Shown here: positions 16,367-24,982 of the stretch, piece by piece
Position numbering within the stretch: the stretch's first letter is position 1
How the letters are laid out: every line of letters begins with the position of its first letter
Source: Paracoccaceae bacterium
GTDB lineage: Bacteria > Pseudomonadota > Alphaproteobacteria > Rhodobacterales > Rhodobacteraceae
NCBI GenBank assembly: GCA_022843025.1
Contig: JALHOL010000001.1
Location: 372,001 to 436,000 of the forward strand
Reading direction: 5' to 3'
Length of the DNA: 64,000 bases
The notes under the pieces: generated by a model
What the model was told of the DNA's origin: nothing
Database searches by the model: none
The model's input: only the letters and a program-made list of their open reading frames with translations
Program-made: the position numbers and the translations under genes

Positions 16367-16504
16367 GTCGGCCCGGGTGGGGATGGTAAGGATCGGGGCG
16401 TCTTTGGCCGTTATCGGATGTGCCGCGCATTGTGCCGCATTCTGTGCAGCAGAGATTGGCCAAGCGCCAAGCGGCTGGAAAGGGATTTCTTCATCGGCAG
16501 CGTT

Positions 16505-16556
16505 GCGCCTGCGGGGCCGTTGATTTGGGTATTTGGGCCAAGATGAAGCGGCGGGG
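16505..16556 (+). repeat. dispersed TATTTG element, copy 3
   Basis: GCGCCTGCGGGGCCGTTGAT then TTGGGTATTTGGGCCAAGAT and GAAGCGGCGGGG, in the 190-base gap between two minus-strand genes but oriented to the plus strand. Its core is identical to the copy at 35004-35057 over TATTTGGGCCAAGATGAA. Confidence 0.8.
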
Positions 16557-16916
16557 TCAGGGTTGTAGGTTGGTGGCGTCCCAGTTTTTGAGCCAGCGTT
16601 TGGGGGCGGCTTCGCGCCAGTGGCGGATCAGGCGGGGGCGGGCCCAGTCGGGATCGATCCGCCCGGCGCGGACGAGGACGAGGTTGTGGGGGGCGTAATG
16701 GGGGTGCAGGAAGAAGGTGGCGGGGTCGGCCTGCATCAGCATTTCGTGTTCTTCCCGGTCGGCCTTGAACACGGCGGCGTTTTCGTAGGGGGACCAGTAA
16801 CACCAGAGCTTGCCATGCGCTTTCAGCGCTTCATGCCCCCAAGGGGTGGCAAGGGTAACGTCGGGCAGGTTCAGCCCGAGCGCGAAGGCGCGCAACTCGG
16901 GCCATGAGGTGATCAT
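16557..16916 (-). CDS. MmcQ/YjbR family protein
   Basis: 119-aa protein of the MmcQ/YjbR (CyaY-like fold) family, often described as DNA-binding, function unproven. Seen are the N-terminal ELRAFALGLNLPDVTLATPW, the central KLWCYWSPYENAAVFKA and the C-terminal HYAPHNLVLVRAGRID. The start ATG overlaps the stop of the upstream YdeI-like gene (ATGA), so the pair is translationally coupled. Such YdeI/MmcQ pairing is common. Confidence 0.88.
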   Translation of the reverse strand: MITSWPELRAFALGLNLPDVTLATPWGHEALKAHGKLWCYWSPYENAAVFKADREEHEMLMQADPATFFLHPHYAPHNLVLVRAGRIDPDWARPRLIRHWREAAPKRWLKNWDATNLQP

Positions 16917-17503
16917 GGGTTGAAGCCCGCGTCAGCGCCGAGCCCCGCGATGAATTCGGTGATGCGGCGGGCGCGGACAGAGGGGGATTTTGCGGTGGAA
17001 AGCCGGAAGGCCAGCGCAGCGCGGGCCTTGGCAGGCAGGGCGGTGAAGGCCGTTTGCGCGGCCTCGGAGGCGGCGGCCAAGGCGGTGAGGAAATCATCGG
17101 GGATGTCGGCGGGCTTTTCCGCCGCATAGGCCGCGGCCCAGCGGCCATCGGCCTGGGCGCGGGTGACCTCGGTCAGGCCCGGTTCTTCCATCCAGCCACC
17201 TGCGATCAGCTTTTCCGCCGTGGCGCGGGCCTTGGGTGACCACGGGCTGCCGGGGCGGCGGGGGGTGAAGCGGTGGAGCATGTGGAAGGGGCCGTCGGGT
17301 TTTTTCTGCGCGTCGACCCAGCCCCAGACCAGCGCTTCTTCGACCGCCTGTTCCCAATCGATCGAGGCGGCCCCGGTGGCCTTTTTCGCGATGCGGAGCC
17401 AGACGTCCGTTGCCTTGTCATGGCGCATCGATAGCCAGAAATTCCATTCATCCTGCGTGGCGAAGGTGAGGGGGGTGGGCTGTTTCAATGCGCTGCCGCC
17501 CAT
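16913..17503 (-). CDS. YdeI/OmdA-like protein (second copy)
   Basis: 196-aa paralogue of the 15836-16366 product. It has FATQDEWNFWLSMRH, then VEEALVWGWVDAQKK, the family's conserved box, and a C-terminal YdeI-type end rich in Ala and Arg (SVRARRITEFIAGL). It starts inside the last codons of polA (19-base overlap) and ends in a 4-base overlap with the MmcQ gene, so it is read in an operon polA-ydeI-mmcQ. No catalytic residues are established for the family. Confidence 0.85.
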   Translation of the reverse strand: MGGSALKQPTPLTFATQDEWNFWLSMRHDKATDVWLRIAKKATGAASIDWEQAVEEALVWGWVDAQKKPDGPFHMLHRFTPRRPGSPWSPKARATAEKLIAGGWMEEPGLTEVTRAQADGRWAAAYAAEKPADIPDDFLTALAAASEAAQTAFTALPAKARAALAFRLSTAKSPSVRARRITEFIAGLGADAGFNP

Positions 17504-20325
17504 GTCTGGCCTTGGCCTGCCTCAACGATCAGGGGGACCTTGAAGTGGACGGCTGGGTGGGCGGCAGCCTCCATCACCTCTTTCGCGCGGGCGGCGAGGG
17601 TGGGGGCGGCGTCTTCGTCCACCTCGAACAGCAGTTCGTCATGGACTTGCAGCAGCATCTTGGCGGGCAGGTCGGCGATGGCCTGCGGCATGCGGATCAT
17701 GGCGCGGCGGATCACATCGGCGGCGGTGCCCTGGATCGGGGCGTTGATGGCGGCGCGTTTTGCGAAACCTGCGGTGGGGCCTTTGGCGTTGATTTCGGGG
17801 GTGTGGATCTTGCGCCCGAAAAGGGTGGTGACGAAGCCCCGCGCCTGCGCCTCTTTGATGGTGGCGTCCATATAGCCCTTGATGCCGGGGAAGCGCTGGA
17901 AATAGCGGTCGATGAAACCCTGTGCTTCGGCGCGCGGGATGCGGAGGTTGCGGGCGAGGCCAAAGCCGGAAATGCCGTAGATGACGCCGAAGTTGATCGC
18001 CTTGGCCTGACGGCGGATGTCGGACGTCATCTGGTCAAGCGGGACGTTGAACATTTCCGACGCGGTCAGCGCGTGGATATCCAGCCCGTCGCGGAAGGCC
18101 TGCTGCAACTCGCGGATGTCGGCGATATGGGCGAGGATGCGCAATTCGATCTGGGAATAGTCGAGCGAGACGAGGAGTTTGCCCTTTGGCGCGACAAAGG
18201 CCTCGCGGATGCGGCGGCCTTCCTCGGTGCGGACGGGGATGTTTTGCAGGTTCGGGTCGGTGGAGGAGAGGCGGCCCGTGACGGCCCCGGTGATGGAGTA
18301 GGAGGTGTGCACGCGGCCCGTATCGGGGTGGATATGGTCCTGCAACGCATCGGTATAGGTGGATTTCAGCTTGGACAGTTGACGCCAGTCGAGCACGCGG
18401 GCGGCCAGGGTGGCAGCCTTTGGGTTGGTGTCTTCCAGTGTGGTGATATCCTCAAGAATATCGGCGCCGGTGGCATAGGCCCCGGTTTTGCCTTTCTCGC
18501 CGCCCGGCACCTGAAGGCGATCAAAGAGGATTTCGCCCAGTTGTTTGGGGGAACCCACGTTGAAAGGTTCGCCTGCGATGTCCTGAATCTCGGCCTCCAG
18601 CCCCGCCATCTTTTGGGCGAAGGCGTTGGACATGCGCGAAAGCGTGTCGCGGTCGACCTGGATGCCTGCCATTTCCATATCGGCAAGGACCGGGACGAGC
18701 GGGCGTTCGAGGGTTTCATAGACGGTGGTGACATGGCCGCGGTGAAGCTGCGGCTTGAGGTGTTCCCAAAGGCGCAGGGTCACGTCGGCATCTTCGGCCG
18801 CGTATTTCACCGCATCGGCCACGGGGACGCGGTCGAAAGTGATGGCGGATTTGCCCGTGCCGAGCAGGGATTTGATCGGGATGGGGGTATGGCCCAGATG
18901 GGTTTCCGACAGGGCGTCCATGCCGTGATTGTTCAGCCCGGCATGCAGGGCCGAGGACATGAGCATCGTGTCATCAAAGGGGGTGATGCGGATGCCGTGG
19001 CGGGCAAAGATCTTGAAATCGTATTTCATGTTCTGGCCGATCTTCAGGATCGACGCGTCTTCCAGAACAGGCTTCAGCGCGGCAAGCACGGTGTCCATAT
19101 CCAACTGACCTTCGGCCAGTTTGGCGGAGCCGAACAGATCATCGGTGCCGGAGCGGTGGGTAAGCGGGACATAGGCGGCTTTGCCTGCCTCGACACAGAG
19201 CGAGATGCCCACCAGTTCGGCGCGCATTTCATCAAGGCTGGTGGTTTCGGTATCCACCGCCACATAGCCCCGGTCGCGGATCGTGGCGATCCATTGGTCC
19301 AGCGTGGCAAGATCGGTGATGGCCGTATAGGCCGCGTGATCAAAGGGCAGTTGTGCGGCGTTCGCGGCGGGTTCGGGGTGGTTCATGTCGGTGCCCTTGC
19401 CTTCGGGCAAGGGTGCCGGGGGCGCCACTTTCAGACTTTCGGCCACGCGGCGGGTGAGGGTGCGAAACTCCATCTGGTTGAGGAAGGCCATCAACGCCTC
19501 GGGGTCCGGAAGGCGGACCTCAAGATCATCGAGCGTCACGTCGAGGGGCGTGTCGGCCTTGAGCTGGACCAGCTGCTTGGAGATGCGGATCAGTTCGGCA
19601 TTGTCGATCAGCGCTTCGCGGCGCTTGGGCTGTTTGATTTCGCCAGCGCGTTCCAGCAGCGTTTCCAGATCGCCGTATTCCTGAATGAGCAGGGCGGCTG
19701 TCTTGATGCCGATGCCCGGCGCGCCGGGGACGTTGTCGACGGAATCGCCTGACAGGGCCTGCACATCGACCACGCGGTTAGGGGCGACACCGAATTTTTC
19801 GAAGACCTCATCCGGGCCGATGGCGCGGGTTTTCATCGGGTCGAACATCATCACGCCGGGGCCGACGAGTTGCATCAGATCCTTGTCCGACGAAATGATA
19901 GTGACATCGCCGCCCGCTTTTGTCGCCTCGACCGACAGGGTGGCGATGATGTCGTCGGCCTCAAACCCCTCGGTTTCGATACAGGCGATGTTGAAGGCGC
20001 GGGTGGCGTCGCGTGTGAGGGGGAATTGCGGGCGCAGATCTTCGGGCAGTTCCGGGCGGTTGGCCTTGTAGAGCGGGTAGATGGTGTTGCGGAAGGTCAA
20101 CGAGGAATGGTCAAAGATCACCGCCACATGGGTGGGCGCGCCGTTCGGGGCATCGGGGCCTTTGTTGCCTTCGAGATAGCGGAACAGGATGTTGCAGAAC
20201 CCGGCCACGGCCCCGACGGGCAGGCCATCGGATTTGCGCGTCAGCGGTGGCAGCGCGTGATAGGCGCGGAAAATGAAGGCCGATCCGTCGATCAGGTGAA
20301 GGTGGCAGCCCTTGCCGAAGGTCAT
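17485..20325 (-). CDS. polA: DNA polymerase I
   Basis: Repair and Okazaki-fragment-processing polymerase, 946 aa with all three domains. Residues 1-300 form the 5'-3' exonuclease (DGSAFIFRAYHALPPL, ETEGFEADDIIATL, ALSGDSVDNVPG). Residues about 340-530 form the 3'-5' exonuclease, with the DTE acids at 358-360 present, so proofreading is probably active. Residues about 560-946 are the polymerase with DYSQIELRILAHIAD, the O-helix RRQAKAINFGVIYG and the C-terminal LQVHDELLFEV. Start at 20325, reading MTFGKGCHLHLIDGSAF. No upstream gene is coupled. Confidence 0.98.
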   Translation of the reverse strand: MTFGKGCHLHLIDGSAFIFRAYHALPPLTRKSDGLPVGAVAGFCNILFRYLEGNKGPDAPNGAPTHVAVIFDHSSLTFRNTIYPLYKANRPELPEDLRPQFPLTRDATRAFNIACIETEGFEADDIIATLSVEATKAGGDVTIISSDKDLMQLVGPGVMMFDPMKTRAIGPDEVFEKFGVAPNRVVDVQALSGDSVDNVPGAPGIGIKTAALLIQEYGDLETLLERAGEIKQPKRREALIDNAELIRISKQLVQLKADTPLDVTLDDLEVRLPDPEALMAFLNQMEFRTLTRRVAESLKVAPPAPLPEGKGTDMNHPEPAANAAQLPFDHAAYTAITDLATLDQWIATIRDRGYVAVDTETTSLDEMRAELVGISLCVEAGKAAYVPLTHRSGTDDLFGSAKLAEGQLDMDTVLAALKPVLEDASILKIGQNMKYDFKIFARHGIRITPFDDTMLMSSALHAGLNNHGMDALSETHLGHTPIPIKSLLGTGKSAITFDRVPVADAVKYAAEDADVTLRLWEHLKPQLHRGHVTTVYETLERPLVPVLADMEMAGIQVDRDTLSRMSNAFAQKMAGLEAEIQDIAGEPFNVGSPKQLGEILFDRLQVPGGEKGKTGAYATGADILEDITTLEDTNPKAATLAARVLDWRQLSKLKSTYTDALQDHIHPDTGRVHTSYSITGAVTGRLSSTDPNLQNIPVRTEEGRRIREAFVAPKGKLLVSLDYSQIELRILAHIADIRELQQAFRDGLDIHALTASEMFNVPLDQMTSDIRRQAKAINFGVIYGISGFGLARNLRIPRAEAQGFIDRYFQRFPGIKGYMDATIKEAQARGFVTTLFGRKIHTPEINAKGPTAGFAKRAAINAPIQGTAADVIRRAMIRMPQAIADLPAKMLLQVHDELLFEVDEDAAPTLAARAKEVMEAAAHPAVHFKVPLIVEAGQGQTWAAAH

Positions 20326-20376
20326 GGTCGTCTCCCTGGATTGGCGGGGATTATTGGCAGAAAGGCGCGGCGAGGG

Positions 20377-21057
20377 CTACCCGCTTTGGCCGGGAAGATG
20401 CCAGTCAAGCGAAAGGGTGACGGACCAGTTGGCGGGCGTCCAGAGGCCAAAGGGAATGCCCGCGGCGCGCAGGGTTTCGCCAAGCCAGACATTGCAGGTG
20501 CGCAGGGCATGAAAGCGGCCGGTGGCGGGGAAGAAGGCATCCTGCGGGGTGAAGCCGGGATGATCGAGCGGGGTGCGGCTGGCGAAGGTGGCGAGGGTTT
20601 GCGACAGCAGCGCCTGATACTGCGCCTCGGACAGGGTGAGCGTGCGCAGATTGTCCAGCGGGGGCAGGGGGCCGGTCACATCCAGCCGGATCACTGCGCT
20701 GTCGCCGGTGGCGGCGGTCAGGACGGCGGCAGGCGTGATGTCGGCATAAGTGCCGGCGGTGGTGTAGAAGGCCGCCGATCCCCAGCCGAACATCAGCCAT
20801 TCCGCGCCGGGATGGGTGACCGGCACGCCCGCGGCTTCGGCAAAGGCAAAGCGGGCGCGGGTGTCGGGCGACAGGGGAAACAGGATATCGGTATGGATCG
20901 GCCCCTGAATGAGGCCGATGGTGCGGGCGGGCGGGCCAGAGGCCACAGGCCCCGGCCCGGGAATCAGCGGCAGGGTGAAAGAGGCCGCTATGTAGAGGGC
21001 GGGTAGGCCAAGGATCAGCGCGGCAAGGTACAGGACGGGGCGTAGGAGGCGGCGCAT
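20377..21057 (-). CDS. DUF2459 (TIGR02117) family protein
   Basis: 226-aa protein with an N-terminal membrane or signal segment (LLRPVLYLAALILGLPALYIAASF) followed by a periplasmic-looking domain. IGLIQGPIHTDILFPL, EWLMFGWGSAAFYTTAGTY and the HALRTCNVWLGETLRAAGIP segment match what I know of the TIGR02117 family, reported near PHA and urease genes in some bacteria. The Cys in RTCNVW and the His in GPIHTD could be catalytic (papain-like fold has been suggested for relatives), but function is unknown. Confidence 0.8.
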   Translation of the reverse strand: MRRLLRPVLYLAALILGLPALYIAASFTLPLIPGPGPVASGPPARTIGLIQGPIHTDILFPLSPDTRARFAFAEAAGVPVTHPGAEWLMFGWGSAAFYTTAGTYADITPAAVLTAATGDSAVIRLDVTGPLPPLDNLRTLTLSEAQYQALLSQTLATFASRTPLDHPGFTPQDAFFPATGRFHALRTCNVWLGETLRAAGIPFGLWTPANWSVTLSLDWHLPGQSG

Positions 21058-21147
21058 GGGGATTTACCGCCCTGCGCCGGGGCAAGTGGGCGGGTCTGCC
21101 CGCCTTAGCGCTTGATTGCCGGGGACCGGGTGCGGGAGGATGCCGCC

Positions 21148-21372
21148 ATGTCCGACGGGCGGGGGGATGGCATGCGTCGACTGATGGGGGCTGTTCTTGG
21201 GTTTCTGATCGGCGGCGGGGTGGTGCTGGCGCTTGGCCTTGCGTTGCCGTCGGTCTTTTCCATCAGTCAGGCGGAAGGGGCCTATGCGATGGGGGTGGTG
21301 TTCTTCTGGGCGCCAATGGGCGCAGTGGTCGGCGCGATTGTGGGCCTGATCCTGGGCAATCTGCGCAGCTAG
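21148..21372 (+). CDS. small two-helix membrane protein (74 aa)
   Basis: Unrecognised inner-membrane protein. After MSDGRGDGMRRL come two hydrophobic segments (about residues 11-30 and 44-68) with many Gly residues (FLIGGGVVLALGLALP, GAVVGAIVGLILG). GGGAGGA at 21134-21140 favours ATG 21148 over the TTG at 21112. Divergent from the DUF2459 gene; a GGCGGG-TCTG-CCCGCC hairpin (21089-21104) lies in the gap. Confidence 0.65.
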   Translation: MSDGRGDGMRRLMGAVLGFLIGGGVVLALGLALPSVFSISQAEGAYAMGVVFFWAPMGAVVGAIVGLILGNLRS

Positions 21373-21382
21373 GACCGTGCGA

Positions 21383-21568
21383 TCAGTGATCGTCATGGGC
21401 GTGATCGCGGTCGATCACGTAGCGCTTGTCGCAGTAGCCGCATTCGACCCAACCGGTATCGCGCGCGATGGTCAGCCAGACGCGGGGATGGCCCAACGCG
21501 CCTTCGCCCCCGTCGCAGGCCACTTTCCAGGTGGTGACGACTTCGGTTTCTGGGGCGTCGATGGGCAT
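21383..21568 (-). CDS. zinc-finger (NDUFS6/zf-CHCC-like) small protein
   Basis: 61-aa protein with [17 protein letters not shown] and [11 protein letters not shown], giving the Cys-x8-His-x14-Cys-x2-Cys zinc pattern of the zf-CHCC family. In mitochondria and alphaproteobacteria the NDUFS6 homologue is a zinc-binding part of complex I; these 60-aa bacterial proteins are stand-alone and often annotated simply as zinc-finger domain proteins. Convergent with the preceding membrane gene, 10 bases apart. Confidence 0.85.
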   Translation of the reverse strand: MPIDAPETEVVTTWKVACDGGEGALGHPRVWLTIARDTGWVECGYCDKRYVIDRDHAHDDH

Positions 21569-21644
21569 GGGGCGACCTTTCGTTTCGGTGGCGGTCTTTT
21601 ACCCGCGCGGGCAGGGGCGGCACAAGAGGGTGTTGGCGTGGGCA

Positions 21645-22421
21645 TCACGCCCCAATGAGCCTTGCCCGGCCCTTGAGCGCGGAAAGCCACATCAGCCCGT
21701 GCACGGTGGCGCGGGAGGGAAGGTATTCGGCGGAAATCCAGCCGGGATAGGCGGTCTGGTCCAGTTCGGCGCAGAGGCCGGTCAGATCGAAACCGCCACC
21801 GCCGGGTTCGTTGCGGCCGGGAAAGCCTGCAATCTGGATATGGTTGACGCGGGCCTTGTGGCGCGCCCAGACGGCATCGGCATCGCCGTGGATGCGCGCG
21901 GCGTGCCAGAGATCGAACTGGATGCCCAGATTGGGCAGGGCAAGATCGTCGATGATGCGGGCGGCCTGATCGAAATCGTTCAGAAAGTAGCCCGGCATGT
22001 CATCTGTATTCAGCGGCTCGATCGTCAGGGCAATGCCCGGCGCCTGATCGGCAGCCCAAGACAGGTTGTCGCGATAGGTCGCCTCGGCCTGTTCGCCGCG
22101 CGCAACGCCCGCCATGACGTGGATATGCGACGCACCGAGGGTGGTTGCGAGGTCGGCGGCGCGCAGGAAGCTGGCGCGGAACACCTCTTCCGCGCCGGGG
22201 ACGGCGGCATGGCCACGGTCGCCAAAGGCCCAGTCACCGGGATGGGTGTTGATCAGTGCGACGGGCATACCCGACAGGGCAGACTGCCAGTCGCGCGGGG
22301 GGTGGTCATAGGGAAACAGCACCTCGATGCCGTCGAACCCGGCTTCGCGCGCCAGATCGGGGCGCGCGAGCATCGGGACTTCGGTAAAGAGCATCGTCAC
22401 ATTCGCGGCGAAACGGGGCAT
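21645..22421 (-). CDS. hydroxypyruvate isomerase-like TIM-barrel protein
   Basis: Xylose-isomerase-like TIM barrel, 258 aa, of the Hyi family, which interconverts hydroxypyruvate and tartronate semialdehyde. Seen are RFAANVTMLFTEVPMLARPD, the metal-ligand strand LTIEPLNTDDMPGYFL (Glu and downstream Asp/His), QFDLWHAARIHGD, HIQIAGFPGRNEPG and the last ligand Glu in GWISAEYLPS. The glycolate oxidase operon lies 8 kb away and Hyi-type enzymes belong to glyoxylate metabolism, but there is no direct linkage. It is immediately followed upstream by the DUF1285 gene (no gap), so they form an operon. Confidence 0.85.
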   Translation of the reverse strand: MPRFAANVTMLFTEVPMLARPDLAREAGFDGIEVLFPYDHPPRDWQSALSGMPVALINTHPGDWAFGDRGHAAVPGAEEVFRASFLRAADLATTLGASHIHVMAGVARGEQAEATYRDNLSWAADQAPGIALTIEPLNTDDMPGYFLNDFDQAARIIDDLALPNLGIQFDLWHAARIHGDADAVWARHKARVNHIQIAGFPGRNEPGGGGFDLTGLCAELDQTAYPGWISAEYLPSRATVHGLMWLSALKGRARLIGA

Positions 22422-23021
22422 TCAGGGGAGGTCTTCCGAGGGAATCATCGGGAAGAACCTGCCCCATGACCACAGACCAAACCAGTCTTTTCCCTCGATC
22501 CGTTCATGAACGCACAAATCGACCATGCGATAAAAGGATTTCCGGTCGATCAGAGCCTCTAGCCCCGCGCGGATGTGGATGTAGGGCGACGGCTCGCCCG
22601 TGGCGGGATCGCGGTCCACGCGCAGGGCGTGGTCGGCGTCGAGCGGTACGCTGTCTCCCACCTGCGTGGTGACGGTGATCGTCTGGTCCTTGCCTTGGCC
22701 TGCCGTGTCGAAATCCACCGCGACGAAGGGGGCGTCATCGACGAGGATGCCCACTTTTTCCACCGGGGTGACGAGGAAATACTTGTCGCCTTCCTTCTTG
22801 AGGATGCCGGAGAACAGTTTCACCAGACCGGGCCGCCCGATGGGCGTGCCTTCGTGGAACCATGTGCCATCGCGGGCAATGCGCATGTCGATGTCGCCGC
22901 AAAAGGGCGGATTCCACAGATGCACCGGGGGCAGCCCCTTTTTCGCAACGGCCTGTGCCGAAGCCGCGAGCCCTTCGGCGGAGGGTTTCACAATCATTTG
23001 TCCGCTCATTGTTTTTGCCAT
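22422..23021 (-). CDS. DUF1285 family protein
   Basis: 199-aa protein of unknown function. The conserved features are LWNPPFCGDIDMRIARDGTW, the FHEGTPIGRPGLVKLFSGIL segment and the VEKVGILVDDAPFVAV strand, which match DUF1285. No signal peptide. It is cotranscribed with the Hyi-like gene, which starts at the base after its stop. Divergent from the MoxR operon (60 bases between start codons). Confidence 0.85.
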   Translation of the reverse strand: MAKTMSGQMIVKPSAEGLAASAQAVAKKGLPPVHLWNPPFCGDIDMRIARDGTWFHEGTPIGRPGLVKLFSGILKKEGDKYFLVTPVEKVGILVDDAPFVAVDFDTAGQGKDQTITVTTQVGDSVPLDADHALRVDRDPATGEPSPYIHIRAGLEALIDRKSFYRMVDLCVHERIEGKDWFGLWSWGRFFPMIPSEDLP

Positions 23022-23081
23022 TTGTGCCGGACGGGATAGTTCGGTCTAATGCGATCATATAACTGCGCGAGGAGCAAAGTC

Positions 23082-24082
<1,001 letters not shown>

Positions 24083-24086
<4 letters not shown>

Positions 24087-24982
24087 CGGAGACCACTTCC
24101 CTTTCCGGCGGCGATCTGCGTGGCGATCTGCGGCAGCGGGCCGAAACGCTTGGCCAATCTCTGCCGCCCTTGCTGGCCGAGGCGGAATTGCTGGCATCGA
24201 CCATCATGCTGGGCGAGCATGGCCGCAGGCGGGCGGGGCAGGGCGATGAGTTCTGGCAGTATCGCCCCACCCATGCCGGGGATTCGGCGCGGATGATCGA
24301 CTGGCGGCGGTCGGCGCGGTCGGATGCGACCTTCGTGCGCGAACGGGAATGGCAGGCGGCGCAATCGGTGACGCTGTGGGTGGACCCGGCGAAATCCATG
24401 GCCTTTACCGGGGCCAAGGGGCGGGCAGAAAAGGGTGACCGCGCGCGGCTTCTGGCGATGGCGCTGGCGGTGCTTTTGCTGCGCGGGGGCGAGCGGGTCG
24501 GGCTGGCCGGTGGCGGTGTGCCGCCGCGGCCGGGGCGGGGGCAGTTGCTGCGCCTTTTGATGGCGCTGGAGAGCGGGGGCGAGGCGGATTACGGCACGCC
24601 TGATGCCACGGGTATCGCAAGCCATGGGCGGGCGGTGTTCCTGTCGGATTTCATGGGCGATATGGCCGGGGTCGAGGCGGCGCTGGGCCGCGCATCCGAC
24701 CGGGGCGCGCGGGGCGTGCTGTTGCAGGTGCTGGACCCGGCGGAGGAGGATTTCCCCTTCGACGGGCGGACGATCTTTGAAAGCATGGGCGGCACCGTGC
24801 GGCATGAGACGCTGCGCGCGGGCGATCTGCGCGCCCGCTATCTGGCGCGGTTGGCAGAGCGCAAGGACCGGCTGGCGATGTTGGCCCGCGCGGTGGGGTG
24901 GCATTACCAGTGCCACCATACAGGCGATGCGGCGCAACCGGCGCTGCTGTGGCTCTATCGTGCGCTGGAAGGGGGCCGCTGA
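24083..24982 (+). CDS. DUF58 domain protein
   Basis: 299-aa partner of the MoxR ATPase. It contains the DUF58 core GDEFWQYRPTHAGDSARMID and WRRSARSDATFVREREWQ, then a von Willebrand A-like fold beginning SVTLWVDPAKSMAF, where DPAKSM degrades the MIDAS DxSxS motif (Asp-x3-Ser), so metal binding is doubtful. Start is GTG at 24083 inside the moxR end. Its stop overlaps the next ATG (TGATG), so it is coupled on both sides. Confidence 0.92.

Noticed and set aside
17488-19752. 754-codon plus-strand frame
   Set aside because: Antisense to polA; low-complexity Gly/His/Gln-rich translation with no recognisable motif.
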